Assembly: GCF_015221995.1 (NCBI RefSeq)
Contig: NZ_JADFFM010000001.1
Span: forward strand, 2,480,001 to 2,544,000
Direction of reading: 5' to 3'
DNA from: Mucilaginibacter boryungensis
Lineage (GTDB): Bacteria; Bacteroidota; Bacteroidia; Sphingobacteriales; Sphingobacteriaceae
Length of the DNA stretch: 64,000 nucleotides
The notes under the pieces: model-generated
Told to the model about the DNA's origin: nothing
Seen by the model: only the letters and a program-made list of their open reading frames with translations
Database searches by the model: none
In this document: in pieces, positions 17,675 through 26,516 of the stretch
Numbering within the stretch: position 1 is the stretch's first letter
How the letters are laid out: each line of letters starts with the position of its first letter
Translations under genes and position numbers: made by a program

Positions 17675-19600
17675 TTATACCTCCTGCTGTTTACTTACAT
17701 ATAAACAAATCTTATCATATAATTCCTCGGGCTTAAATGGTTTACTAATGTAATCATCCATACCGCTGGCTAATATCTTATCTTTCATATCCAGCAATGC
17801 CGAAGCGGTAAGCGCAATAATAGGTAGTTTTTTATACCGGCCGCCAAACGCACGGATGGCTGCTGTTGCTTCATAACCATCCATCACCGGCATTTGCATA
17901 TCCATCAGTACCAAATCATATGCTTTTAGCTGAATCATGTCAACGCCTATTTGCCCGTTTTCGGCCACGTCACATAGCATACCCCATTTCTCTAAAAAAC
18001 GACGGGCAACTAATACATTTATCGGGTTATCTTCTACCAGTAATGCTTTCCGGCCCTTTAAAAAATCAGGATAAACCGTTTGCTTGCTTTTAATGGTATT
18101 GCTTTCCTGATTTTTGCCTTTTTGTAGTTCCAGTTCAAAATAAAAGCAGGATCCCTGTCCCGGGGCACTCTCCAACTTTATTTCGCCCCTCATCAGGTTA
18201 ACCAAACGCTGACAAATAGCCAATCCAAGACCAGTACCGCCAAAATGCCGGGTAGTGGATGTACTTGCCTGCGAAAATATTTCAAATACATATTCCTGCT
18301 TATCTTTGGGTATACCTATGCCGGTATCTTTTACCTCAAAATAAACATTAGCCTTGTGTGTGTCCTGCCTGATAAGCTTACAACTTAAAGTAACCTCGCC
18401 CTGCTGGGTAAATTTAATGGCATTGCTTAGCAGGTTATTTAATATTTGGCCTAAACGCACCTGGTCGCCATTTATAATTAGTGGAATATTACTATCGAAA
18501 TTCAGCGTGAACTTAATATCTTTTTCATCCGCGGCCTGGCATTGGGCAGCTTGTATATTGTCCAGTAACTCCTTCAGGTTAAAATCATCCTGTTCAAACT
18601 CTATTTTGCCCGCCTCTATTTTATTTACGTCTAATATATCATCAATGATCACCATCAGGTTCTCGGCCGAGAACTTTAAAACATTCAGATATTCCTGCTG
18701 ATCTGGCCTGGGGTTTTGTAATAATAAATTAGTGAAACCTATCACCGCGTTCATAGGTGTACGTATCTCATGACTCATTACCGACAGAAACTGTGATTTA
18801 GCAATAACCGCTGCTTCGGCTTGCTCTTTGGCACGTACTAAAGCTTCTTCATTTTGTTTTCGGACAGTAATATCTTGAAATATACCATACAGGCGTACAC
18901 AGCGCCCGTCTTCAAATTCAGGATGGCCAATAGTACGTGTCCACACCTGCTCGCCGCGGGTATTTATCACCCGCAGTTCTAAATCGTACGTTATGCCTTT
19001 TTCAACTGCATTTCTAAACCCTTGCAAAAGTATTTCCCTGTCGTGCCCTTCTTTAAAAAAAGATGCGGAGCTTCCCCTGGTTGGCTCATAATCATTAGAA
19101 ACACCAAATATCTGGCGTGTAACGTCAGTCCAGATAACCTTACCTGTTTCAAGATCAAGCTGCCAGCCGCCGACACGCGCTGCCTCGTTGGTTTTGCTGA
19201 GGAAATCTTTCACCATCAGCAGTTCCTTCTGGGTTTCTATCTGTTTAGTTACGTTTATGTAACTTCCAGACATATGCAGCGGTTCCCCTTCCGGCCCCCA
19301 ATAGTTTACATGACCAGTGCAAAGCAGATAAACAAATGAACCATTAAAGTGACGAAAACGAATCTCCTGTATAAAGGGTTTTTTGGCTACATTACTAATA
19401 TGTTCAGCCAGATGCCGGTTAAGTATAGCTATATCATCTTCAGGTATAATATCACTCCACGATAATCGGGTATTTGTGCCGGTATACCCCAATAATTCTG
19501 TAATTCCCGGATTATCAAATGGCTCAACCCCGGTCATGTCCCAGTCCCAATAGCCTGTTTGCGGCTCGTTGTTTAGTATAGAATTATATCTGTTGGGCAT
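17675..19600 (-). CDS. Hybrid histidine kinase: PAS-PAS-HisKA-HATPase-REC
   Basis: The 641-residue protein has no membrane segments. Two PAS domains (about 10-125 and 130-250; FRHFNGSFVYLL and ELRVINTRGEQVW) precede HisKA with H-box FLSVMSHEIRTPMNAV (His near 276), an HATPase domain (about 380-500; DTGIGIPKD, GTGLGLAI) and a receiver (about 520-635) with DxxMP-type LVLMDMQMPVMDG, Asp near 567. It probably senses an internal cue and relays phosphate to an unseen partner. It precedes the Crp-like gene by 46 bases, so it may share its operon. Confidence 0.93.
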   Translation of the reverse strand: MPNRYNSILNNEPQTGYWDWDMTGVEPFDNPGITELLGYTGTNTRLSWSDIIPEDDIAILNRHLAEHISNVAKKPFIQEIRFRHFNGSFVYLLCTGHVNYWGPEGEPLHMSGSYINVTKQIETQKELLMVKDFLSKTNEAARVGGWQLDLETGKVIWTDVTRQIFGVSNDYEPTRGSSASFFKEGHDREILLQGFRNAVEKGITYDLELRVINTRGEQVWTRTIGHPEFEDGRCVRLYGIFQDITVRKQNEEALVRAKEQAEAAVIAKSQFLSVMSHEIRTPMNAVIGFTNLLLQNPRPDQQEYLNVLKFSAENLMVIIDDILDVNKIEAGKIEFEQDDFNLKELLDNIQAAQCQAADEKDIKFTLNFDSNIPLIINGDQVRLGQILNNLLSNAIKFTQQGEVTLSCKLIRQDTHKANVYFEVKDTGIGIPKDKQEYVFEIFSQASTSTTRHFGGTGLGLAICQRLVNLMRGEIKLESAPGQGSCFYFELELQKGKNQESNTIKSKQTVYPDFLKGRKALLVEDNPINVLVARRFLEKWGMLCDVAENGQIGVDMIQLKAYDLVLMDMQMPVMDGYEATAAIRAFGGRYKKLPIIALTASALLDMKDKILASGMDDYISKPFKPEELYDKICLYVSKQQEV

Positions 19601-19705
19601 TAAGCGAATTTAACAGCATTTAGTGGAATTACAAGCACGTAAAAATTATTGTGCATCATATGGGATTATTGGAGTTTCAATACACAAAATTGAACATATG
19701 CTGTT

Positions 19706-20101
19706 TTATAATACCAACTGAGCATGTAACCGTTCCAAAGTTTCCAATGGATCGGCACATAACCCCGGATGAACTTTAGAGCATTGTACCACGGTGCTTC
19801 GGGTAGCCGTTAACCACCTGAAACGTGAAGCCGCATCTAACAAAGCAATAGGGCCACCTTCCTTACTGCCCTTGCAAACCTGCTCAAACATACATAAGTG
19901 TTCCTGTAGTTCATCCATATCTGGCTTAGTAGAAAAGCACTTCATGCGGCCGGTATCAAGCGTATATATAGCCTGCAGAAACTTTTTATCGGCGCAGTAT
20001 AACACCACACCCACATTAATAAACTCCTCGCGTTCAACCCTGGGCACAACGCGTATTACGGCATATTCAAATAAGTGCTGACCTTGCATGTTGTGCTTCA
20101 T
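19706..20101 (-). CDS. DUF3037 protein, overlapping partner of HipA-like kinase
   Basis: This 131-residue protein has the DUF3037 pattern: FEYAVIRVVPRVEREEFINVGVVLY and the later SRFRWLTATRSTVVQ. Function is unknown, but this family is regularly encoded directly after HipA-like kinase genes. Its start (20101, or the Met at 20089) lies inside the 3' end of the kinase gene, so translation is coupled. Confidence 0.85.
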   Translation of the reverse strand: MKHNMQGQHLFEYAVIRVVPRVEREEFINVGVVLYCADKKFLQAIYTLDTGRMKCFSTKPDMDELQEHLCMFEQVCKGSKEGGPIALLDAASRFRWLTATRSTVVQCSKVHPGLCADPLETLERLHAQLVL

Positions 20102-20858
20102 TTAAGAAAATTTGTGAGGATGCGATACGGGTTTCTAAAAACTGCGCATATATACTTCTTACTTCATCGGGTTCTTCCATCCATTCCTGTGCTATCCATT
20201 CATCGGGGATCAGGTTTACTATATCGCGGATCACCTGCGGTGTTAAGATATTTTTTAGTTCAGCATCCGCTGTCTCCAGTTCAGATGCCCGCGCCAATAA
20301 TACATGATCTTTTACCTGCGTAAAGGGACGTACCGCCTGTTCCTGCCAGTTATGCCACGAATGGTGAAAGTACAACGCCGCGCCATGATCTATCAGCCAT
20401 AACTCGCGGTGCCAGGTAAGCATATTGGTATTGCGCGGCGTACGGTCGACGTTAGTGAGCAGGCAATCCATCCAAACTATCTTGGATGCCAGCAAAGGAT
20501 CTACTACGGTGACTGCCCCATCAAAAGTAATAGCCCCGGAAAGATAATGTAGTGCCAGGTTTAATCCTACACTGGCTTTTAACAGGTCTTGTATCTCTTC
20601 ATCCGGCTCGGTTCTTCCAAAAGCGGTATCCAGGTTAGCAAATACCAGTTCAGGTATTTTAAAACCTATTTTTCGGGCTATTTCGCCCCCAATTAATTCG
20701 GCTATCAGGGCTTTAACACCCTGCCCTGCCCCGCGGAATTTTAGCACGTACAAAAAACCGTCATCAGCCTCGGCAATAGCCGGCAGCGACCCGCCTTCGC
20801 GCAGCGGCGTTACATAACGGGTTACATTAACTGTGCGTAATTGCGGCGGGGTGTTCAT
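20067..20858 (-). CDS. HipA-like kinase domain protein
   Basis: This 263-residue protein resembles the HipA-like kinase family: N-terminal beta region (GSLPAIAEADDGFLYVLKF), GGEIARKIGF, and the catalytic part NVDRTPRNTNML followed by LWLIDHGAALYFHH. It is smaller than HipA toxin (about 440 residues) and has no HipB-type DNA-binding partner. It overlaps DUF3037 by 35 bases. Family kinases of this size are of unknown function; a toxin role should not be assumed. Confidence 0.85.
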   Translation of the reverse strand: MNTPPQLRTVNVTRYVTPLREGGSLPAIAEADDGFLYVLKFRGAGQGVKALIAELIGGEIARKIGFKIPELVFANLDTAFGRTEPDEEIQDLLKASVGLNLALHYLSGAITFDGAVTVVDPLLASKIVWMDCLLTNVDRTPRNTNMLTWHRELWLIDHGAALYFHHSWHNWQEQAVRPFTQVKDHVLLARASELETADAELKNILTPQVIRDIVNLIPDEWIAQEWMEEPDEVRSIYAQFLETRIASSQIFLNEAQHARSALI

Positions 20859-20887
20859 GGTGGCAAATATCTAAAATATATTGACAA

Positions 20888-20972
20888 TGTCATTTCGAAC
20901 GCAGAGAGAAATCTTCTACACGAAACCGGCGGCGTGCAAAAGATTTCTTCTCGTTCCTCGTTCGAAATGACA
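20888..20972. repeat. REP-like palindromic intergenic element
   Basis: The 85-base element starts TGTCATTTCGAACG and ends CGTTCGAAATGACA, a perfect 14-base terminal inverted repeat. Inner parts AGAAATCTT and AAGATTTCT are also complementary. It is noncoding, between the HipA-like and DUF2236 genes. I recall similar TGTCATTTCGAAC elements scattered in Sphingobacteriaceae genomes; no transposase is present here. Confidence 0.75.
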
Positions 20973-20978
20973 AATTGC

Positions 20979-21734
20979 CTATATATTTAATGCTATTATC
21001 TGCGCTTTATATTGCTCAGGTAATAGCGCATTCTTTAAACCGTTTTCCAGTTTTAGCCATCGTAAAAATTTATAGCCAATTAACGCGGGCCACATTATGG
21101 GGATATTGCCTAGCTTCAGCAGTTTTTTAACCAGTGGCGGGCATACCAATATTTGCACCTGTTTCAACAAAAAATACCTTAAGCTACCCAAGTGCTTTTT
21201 ATATTGACGATACAGATCGATAGTGAACTCACTGCTTACCAGATCATGGTGCAGGTGTTCGGCGCGCATCAGCTCCCATTGCAGGTAACTGGCAGGCAGA
21301 CCGGTTAAATTCATTTGCGCACCTACGCGGTAAAACACATCAAATACCTCTGCCTTTTCCTGTATGGTAAGCTGGCGTTCCAGTAATTCAAACGAGCGGA
21401 TAGAATAATCAATCAGCATAAACAATACATCGCGATAAGCCCAGTCGGGTATTTGTGCGCCCCGGGCTTGTTCCACGCCCTGGTGTATGGCGGTAATCTT
21501 ATCAATAGCACGGATAGCATCCTCATAGTCAGAGAAAATAATTTGCCGGGCATAAGCAACGGTCGAGAAAAGTCGGCCTAAAGGGTCGGCAGGTAGTTTA
21601 CCGGTAAAATAAAGCCAATCCACTGCCTTGTTCACCGCAAATTCCGCTGCCGAACCGGCAAAAATGAACAATACCGTATCGGCTTTGCCCCATATGCTGC
21701 GTACTATACTATCTTGTTTTACAAAAGTTGCCAT
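20979..21734 (-). CDS. DUF2236 / MpaB-like oxygenase-family protein
   Basis: This 251-residue protein opens with SIVRSIWGKADTVLFIFAGSAAE and the helical pattern of the MpaB/rubber-oxygenase DUF2236 family, including an RAEHLHHDLV stretch. Relatives of this family bind haem and cleave hydrocarbons, but function has been shown for few, and I cannot point to a haem ligand with certainty here. The gene starts one base after the DUF2809 stop, so the two are co-translated. Confidence 0.7.
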   Translation of the reverse strand: MATFVKQDSIVRSIWGKADTVLFIFAGSAAEFAVNKAVDWLYFTGKLPADPLGRLFSTVAYARQIIFSDYEDAIRAIDKITAIHQGVEQARGAQIPDWAYRDVLFMLIDYSIRSFELLERQLTIQEKAEVFDVFYRVGAQMNLTGLPASYLQWELMRAEHLHHDLVSSEFTIDLYRQYKKHLGSLRYFLLKQVQILVCPPLVKKLLKLGNIPIMWPALIGYKFLRWLKLENGLKNALLPEQYKAQIIALNI

Positions 21735-21735
21735 C

Positions 21736-22128
21736 TTATTTGGTATAAGCGTTTTTAATGGACCTGTTAATGCGCACTTGTTCTAATATCAAAACCAATG
21801 CGATACCCAGGGTGTAAGCTATAATATCCCCCCATGCAAAAAAGTTGCCTAAAATAACGTTGGCTAATTTAGAGTCATGCCAGCCCAGTACATCTACAAA
21901 ATGGAAATACTGCAGGGTTTCCGTTATATAAGCCCAAACCAAAACCAAAAGTGCTGTACCTTTTATAGATGTTTTAAAGAAGCTTTTAATCAAACAGTAA
22001 AGAAATATCACCACAAGGAAATCGCCACCGTAGGGACGGATAATGGCATCGTTCATGTAAGTACCGATGAAGTATTCGGCAATAAACAGCAGGGCAGTTA
22101 TAGCAAAATATAAAATATTAAATCGCAT
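21736..22128 (-). CDS. DUF2809-family membrane protein
   Basis: This 130-residue protein has four hydrophobic helices and the family signature FIGTYMNDAIIRPYGGDFLVVIFLY at about residues 20-45. Function is unknown. It shares a tight operon with the DUF2236 gene and is divergent from the DACNV gene. A small palindrome (ACTTTG-AATTA-CAAAGT, 22139-22155) lies in the divergent gap. Confidence 0.85.
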   Translation of the reverse strand: MRFNILYFAITALLFIAEYFIGTYMNDAIIRPYGGDFLVVIFLYCLIKSFFKTSIKGTALLVLVWAYITETLQYFHFVDVLGWHDSKLANVILGNFFAWGDIIAYTLGIALVLILEQVRINRSIKNAYTK

Positions 22129-22288
22129 TTATAAAAGTACTTTGAATTACAAAGTTATATAATAAGATTGGTTTATACAATATTTCTGGAGATACGGATG
22201 ATATCTGTCTGCAGATTTGTTGGATATTTTACACAACCCAAACTATTTTCCCGAACAGGATAGTTAATTTGCAGGATATTCTACCTGC

Positions 22289-23428
22289 ATGTTATCCGAA
22301 CCATCATACCTTGCTGCCCGAATGGTGGCCACTAAAATTGAAGCGCATTTGTTGCGACACCTGGAAGTTGCCTTACAGTTAGGAGAAGGCGCACTGGCGG
22401 TTGTCCCGTCAGTCTCGGTAATTGAATCCATTATTGATGTGGCCTTTTGGGCGAGCCTGCGCCGCGAGGAAGGGCATGCACCTAAAATATCCATCGCCTT
22501 TTTACCACCCGAGCAAGCCGACAAGCCCCTGATATTTGAAAACAGTTTACGGCTTACCCCGCAAAACTTAACCAAACTTGCCCCGGCCGTTGAACAGCCC
22601 GGCATACATTTGGGCATTTGGTACGACAATGATTCGCTGCATGTTTGGGGGACAACACACCAGATACCGGGCATTTGCTTTGTACTGGAAGTGGTGGAAC
22701 CCGGCCTGCTGGTTATTAAGCACCGCCGTACAGATGGTTTTGGCAAATTTGTGAATATAGCCGTTTTGCGTGGCGATGAAATAAAAATGGTTGATGAGCA
22801 CAACATCAGCCTAGATGCTTGCCCTGAGATCATCGAGTCGTTACTTGATATGCCGCTGCCGTCTGCCCCCGGCGGGTCATTTAATATTCTGGTGGAGCTG
22901 GCGACGGCCATGCGGGCGCATAACCGGGGTGGCCTGGTGCTGATAGTACCTACAGGCACAACCCAATGGCATAATTCGGTAATCCATCCTATCTCCTACC
23001 CGGTTAACCCGGCTTATACTGTTATATCCGACTTGCTGAAAACAACCAAACCCAAGCGCGATATAGCCTGGAAGCAGAACCTGCGCAACGCTATAGATAT
23101 TATTGGCGGCTTTACCGCGGTAGATGGCGCCACGGTGATTAATCGCGATAATGAGTTATTGGCCTTCGGCGCTAAAATAGCACGTGCCGAACTAAGCATT
23201 CCTGTAGATCAAATGATAGTTACCGAACCGGTAACTGATGCCACACCTATACTTATGCACCCCGCCCAAAACGGTGGCACCCGCCATTTGGCCGCCGCCC
23301 AGTTTGTTTACGATCAGCGCGATGCCCAGGCCATGGTAGCCTCGGTTGACGGGCATTTTACGCTGTTCGCCTGGTCACAGCAATTAAATATGGTACATGC
23401 ACACAGGATTGATATTTTGTTGATGTAG
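22289..23428 (+). CDS. DACNV-type diadenylate-cyclase-like protein
   Basis: The 379-residue soluble protein has an unassigned N-terminal part (about 1-220) and a C-terminal domain (about 255-379) resembling the DisA/CdaA nucleotidyltransferase fold: VDGATVINRDNELLAFGAKI matches the DGA motif and NGGTRHLAAAQFVYD matches the GTRHxAA motif of diadenylate cyclases. Such proteins have been named DACNV and proposed as sensors or nucleotide-second-messenger enzymes. With both motifs recognisable, cyclase activity is possible but not shown. Alone on the plus strand, divergent from DUF2809. Confidence 0.72.
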   Translation: MLSEPSYLAARMVATKIEAHLLRHLEVALQLGEGALAVVPSVSVIESIIDVAFWASLRREEGHAPKISIAFLPPEQADKPLIFENSLRLTPQNLTKLAPAVEQPGIHLGIWYDNDSLHVWGTTHQIPGICFVLEVVEPGLLVIKHRRTDGFGKFVNIAVLRGDEIKMVDEHNISLDACPEIIESLLDMPLPSAPGGSFNILVELATAMRAHNRGGLVLIVPTGTTQWHNSVIHPISYPVNPAYTVISDLLKTTKPKRDIAWKQNLRNAIDIIGGFTAVDGATVINRDNELLAFGAKIARAELSIPVDQMIVTEPVTDATPILMHPAQNGGTRHLAAAQFVYDQRDAQAMVASVDGHFTLFAWSQQLNMVHAHRIDILLM

Positions 23429-23480
23429 AGGACCGCTGATTTAGACTGATGATTTTGATTTCGCTGATAACAGATGTGAG

Positions 23481-23798
23481 CTAATCTATGCCGTAAAGCT
23501 TATTCAAATCCAAATTATAATAGCCGAATGTTTTTACATTTAATAGGTCGATAATAATTACTAAAAATACATTTTCAATATCTGTAGGAAGTAACAAGTG
23601 ATCATAGGTATTAGATGGATTTCTATAAACGTATCGTACTACCCCATTATCATAGATATTACTTGGAATTTTATTTGCATTTACTAGTTCTTCAACAAAC
23701 GGCCATATATCTAAAATAGGTTCGGCTGTTTCAGTTACATCGGTCATTGGAACGGCGAAGGTAGATTGGAATTGTTCTTCAGTTAATTCTGTCAACAT
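23481..23798 (-). CDS. Hypothetical protein, 105 residues
   Basis: I do not recognise this protein. It is acidic, without signal or membrane segment; a strand-rich middle (VVRYVYRNPSNTYDHLLLP) and hydrophobic strand (NVFLVIIIDLL) suggest a small alpha/beta fold. It begins six bases after the DUF2130 stop, so it is probably translated with it. Confidence 0.6.
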   Translation of the reverse strand: MLTELTEEQFQSTFAVPMTDVTETAEPILDIWPFVEELVNANKIPSNIYDNGVVRYVYRNPSNTYDHLLLPTDIENVFLVIIIDLLNVKTFGYYNLDLNKLYGID

Positions 23799-23804
23799 AA
23801 CCAG

Positions 23805-25058
23805 TTATTCTAACAACAATGCGTCATCACCCTCATCTGTCAAACTCAACTGTATAGAATCGCTGCCGGCAATACCTTCAATAGAGCCTTTAATGTGGGC
23901 GGCATTCAGCAGCACTTTTTCCAGTTGTTTTTCGCGGGCTTTCCACATTTTCTCCATGGCATCGCGTTCGCGCTGGATAGACATTTTCATACTTAGGTAA
24001 CCCTCGCGAATGGCTTTCCATTGTTCAGAGAATTCCGAGCCGGTAAGATAATCGTATAGCAAATGCATCTTATCACCCTTGTTTTCCTGCGAACGGCTTT
24101 GGTTGGCTAATTTGATAATACCATCACGCAGCACATAGGCCACGGCCTTCACCTCATCAAACGAGCATATCCACACCCCATCCATCTGGCCAAAGCAATC
24201 CATACCATTCGGATAACATTGGGTAACTATTACTGCTACATCCACACCCATGCTGCGCATATCGCGTTTCAACTTCTCTATCCACTCCATGCTGAACACC
24301 TTGGTGCGCTTGCTTTCGTAGATAATCTTGCCACATTCCTGCCCAAACTGGTTACGCACAGTTTGCACACAGTCGGCGCCGCGCACGCCTTTGCCAACCT
24401 CGCCAATAATATCAAACGGGAAAAAGTTGCGCAGGTGTTCTTCCAGTATCAGTTCCTGCACCTCGCCCTGTAATTGCATAGAACCTTGTTCGGCTTTACG
24501 CTTCATCTCATCAACCAGCTTTTTCTGGTCGTCCAGTTGTTTTTCCAGTTCGCGCTGGCGCAGCAAGTGTTCAGTATCTTTTAATTGCGATTTTTCGGCT
24601 TCCTGCTTGCGTATTTCCTGGGCTAATAGCTCGCGCTGTTCCTGCAATTTGCGTTGCAGTTCAATTTGCAGTTCCTGCTCTTTTTGTATCAGGGCCTGCT
24701 CTTTTTGCAAAAACTCCAGTTCTTTCTGGCGCGATGCTTTTAACTTCTCATCCGCATCTTCTTTGCCTTTTTGCAACATCACCAATTGGTTCTCAAAATC
24801 TGAAGCGATGGATTTGCGCAGGTTTTCTTCCAGCGTTAGCTGCAAGGCTTTCTTTTCGTTTTGCAGGCGCTGTTCAAAAACTAATTGCTGCTGCTGTTCT
24901 TTTAACTGAAACTCATTCAGCTTCAAGTTATATTCCTGTTCTTTTTTGGCTGTGTATTCCTGCATTTTCAGGCGCAGGTCTTTCTTTATTTCTTCGGCCA
25001 TTACTTCCTCTAATGGGAAAGCTGTACCGCACGATGGACATTTTACTTCTGTTGCCAT
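23805..25058 (-). CDS. DUF2130 protein with zinc ribbon and long coiled coil
   Basis: The 417-residue protein starts with a half zinc-ribbon (CPSCGTAF, residues 8-15), then a Gln/Glu/Lys-rich coiled coil (about 30-205) and the DUF2130 domain (about 210-380) with ADCVQTVRNQFGQECGKIIYESKRTK and VDVAVIVTQCYP. The domain is related to restriction-endonuclease-like folds, and conserved charged residues (E, K in YESKRTK) are present, but no activity is established. A small gene follows after six bases. A TATTTTTG -7-like element lies 44 bases upstream. Confidence 0.9.
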   Translation of the reverse strand: MATEVKCPSCGTAFPLEEVMAEEIKKDLRLKMQEYTAKKEQEYNLKLNEFQLKEQQQQLVFEQRLQNEKKALQLTLEENLRKSIASDFENQLVMLQKGKEDADEKLKASRQKELEFLQKEQALIQKEQELQIELQRKLQEQRELLAQEIRKQEAEKSQLKDTEHLLRQRELEKQLDDQKKLVDEMKRKAEQGSMQLQGEVQELILEEHLRNFFPFDIIGEVGKGVRGADCVQTVRNQFGQECGKIIYESKRTKVFSMEWIEKLKRDMRSMGVDVAVIVTQCYPNGMDCFGQMDGVWICSFDEVKAVAYVLRDGIIKLANQSRSQENKGDKMHLLYDYLTGSEFSEQWKAIREGYLSMKMSIQRERDAMEKMWKAREKQLEKVLLNAAHIKGSIEGIAGSDSIQLSLTDEGDDALLLE

Positions 25059-25101
25059 TTAATTGTTGTTCTGTTTGAATCCCTACCCCGCTATTCTCTC
25101 C

Positions 25102-25109
25102 CAAAAATA
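25102..25109 (-). promoter_or_regulatory. Candidate -7 element for the DUF2130 gene
   Basis: TATTTTTG on the minus strand matches the Bacteroidota TAnnTTTG -7 consensus and sits about 44 bases before the start codon. No good TTG -33 at the usual distance was seen, so this is tentative. Confidence 0.35.
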
Positions 25110-25146
25110 CCGTTAAAACACGGTTTATTTTGCACGCAAAAGGCTT

Positions 25147-25162
25147 TTACTTTACAAAGTAA
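25147..25162. promoter_or_regulatory. Palindrome in divergent gap (operator-like)
   Basis: TTACTTTACAAAGTAA is a near-perfect palindrome (arms TTACTTT/AAAGTAA) midway between the divergent DUF2130 gene and the small gene at 25216. A similar ACTTTG/CAAAGT palindrome occurs in another divergent gap at 22139. Possible repressor site. Confidence 0.3.
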
Positions 25163-25215
25163 TAAAAAGGTATTTAATTAATGCTTTGGCCTTACATCAA
25201 CCTTAAAACTTAACG

Positions 25216-25533
25216 ATGTACCTAACCTATAAAAACGAAAATATGAACCACATTATGGTGTGCGCCGAATTCCCCGGGACAACCGACGAACAAGCAAACG
25301 AGATCTACGCCATCCTTAACCAGCGCAACTGGACCCGCATCACCAGTCAGGACGAAGAATTTAACAATATTTGGTATGGCACTTTTAACCGGCAGATGCT
25401 GGAAAAGGATTGCCGTGAGATTGCTACCCGTAATTTTATGGAGGCCGCTAAAAAATATTGTAGCGAGGTACAGCTTACCATACTTTGGGGGGCTAACAAA
25501 CCTACATCGCAGGGGTTCACACTTATCAGTTAA
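25216..25533 (+). CDS. Hypothetical protein, 105 residues
   Basis: I do not recognise the family. The protein looks like a small alpha/beta sandwich (MNHIMVCAEFPG ... ANEIYAILNQRNWTRI ... VQLTILWGANKP). The start at 25216 is the first ATG; the Met at 25243 would give 96 residues and is also plausible. It is a single-gene unit followed by a strong hairpin terminator. Codon use is like the neighbours. Confidence 0.6.
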   Translation: MYLTYKNENMNHIMVCAEFPGTTDEQANEIYAILNQRNWTRITSQDEEFNNIWYGTFNRQMLEKDCREIATRNFMEAAKKYCSEVQLTILWGANKPTSQGFTLIS

Positions 25534-25565
25534 TATATAGTTATAATAGTTTAGTTAAATGTAAG

Positions 25566-25590
25566 CGGCCCCGGGTATATCCCGGGGCCG
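25566..25590. terminator. Strong GC hairpin between convergent genes
   Basis: CGGCCCCGGG and CCCGGGGCCG pair perfectly over ten bases around the loop TATAT, followed by TATGTTTTAT. It lies between the plus-strand small gene and the minus-strand prmA gene and may serve both directions. Confidence 0.75.
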
Positions 25591-25643
25591 TATGTTTTAT
25601 ATCTAAATTGAACCGTTTATATGCTAAATGTTTATGCGGCAGG

Positions 25644-26483
25644 TTACTTTTTAATAAACTTTGCCGCTACCCAATCTTTCATTTTTAAGTGACTAACATA
25701 TTGCATACCATATTTACCGGCAGCAGCGGTTATCATATCAAGGTCTATAGCTTCATAAAAACCACTGAAGTATATTTCGCCGCCATCGCGTAAAACTTCG
25801 CTGTAAGTAGGAATTTGATCTAATAAGATATTACGGTTAATATTAGCCAAGATAATATCATACTCATCAACAGGTATAGCTTCTTTAGAACCGCAAAGCG
25901 GGGTGATATTTTCTATGTTGTTAAGTGCCGAATTTTCGATAGTGCTTTCAAAACAAATCGCATCGTAATCAATTGCTGTAACACGCTCAGCGCCCAGCTT
26001 TGAAGCCAATATAGCTAATATGCCTGTACCGCAACCCATATCCAGCACGTTTTTACCTTCAAAATCAGTACTCAGCATTTGCTGCATCATCATTGTAGTA
26101 GTTTCGTGATGGCCGGTACCAAAAGCCATTTTAGGATCGATCACAATTTCGTACGGAAATTCCGGGTGCGCTTCATGGAAAGTTGCCCGTATGTAAATCT
26201 GATCATCAATCTGCATGGGTTCAAAATTACTTTCCCACTCCTTATTCCAGTTTGTTTGTGGTATTTGGTGTATATTATAACTAAACGGGAACATCTCGCG
26301 ATAGGGCGCTAATTGCTCGCCGATGCGTTCGTCATCAAAATCATTAACAGGGATATAGGCTTTAAACCCGTTTTCAACTTCTTCAAATGTATCAAAGCCA
26401 ATTTCGCCCAGGGCGTTGATCAATAGATCCTGCTGGTAGCCTTCGGTAGTGGTTGTGGTAAAATGCAGTTCGTAGTAATTCAT
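25644..26483 (-). CDS. prmA: Ribosomal protein L11 methyltransferase
   Basis: This 279-residue protein has the PrmA layout: N-terminal substrate-binding domain (about 1-90, including QIPQTNWNKEWESNFEP) and a class I methyltransferase domain with FGTGHHETT before motif I VLDMGCGTGILAI, then ITPLCGSKE and ILANINRNIL. The NxN-type ANIN motif is diagnostic. It methylates ribosomal protein L11 using S-adenosylmethionine in the cytoplasm. It ends a minus-strand group with a membrane protein and tpiA, 33 bases after the membrane-protein gene. Confidence 0.95.
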   Translation of the reverse strand: MNYYELHFTTTTTEGYQQDLLINALGEIGFDTFEEVENGFKAYIPVNDFDDERIGEQLAPYREMFPFSYNIHQIPQTNWNKEWESNFEPMQIDDQIYIRATFHEAHPEFPYEIVIDPKMAFGTGHHETTTMMMQQMLSTDFEGKNVLDMGCGTGILAILASKLGAERVTAIDYDAICFESTIENSALNNIENITPLCGSKEAIPVDEYDIILANINRNILLDQIPTYSEVLRDGGEIYFSGFYEAIDLDMITAAAGKYGMQYVSHLKMKDWVAAKFIKK

Positions 26484-26516
26484 TAATGATGGTGATAAAG
26501 ATGGGTTAACTAGAGA

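Noticed and set aside
20067..20858. HipA toxin with antitoxin
   Set aside because: No HipB-type DNA-binding gene and the kinase is much shorter than HipA; only a HipA-like kinase is supported.
22264..22959. Long minus-strand frame opposite the DACNV gene
   Set aside because: Cys/Ser/Arg-rich shadow of a strongly supported plus-strand gene.
24328..24909. Plus-strand 193-residue Cys/Ser-rich frame
   Set aside because: Antisense shadow of the DUF2130 coiled-coil coding region.
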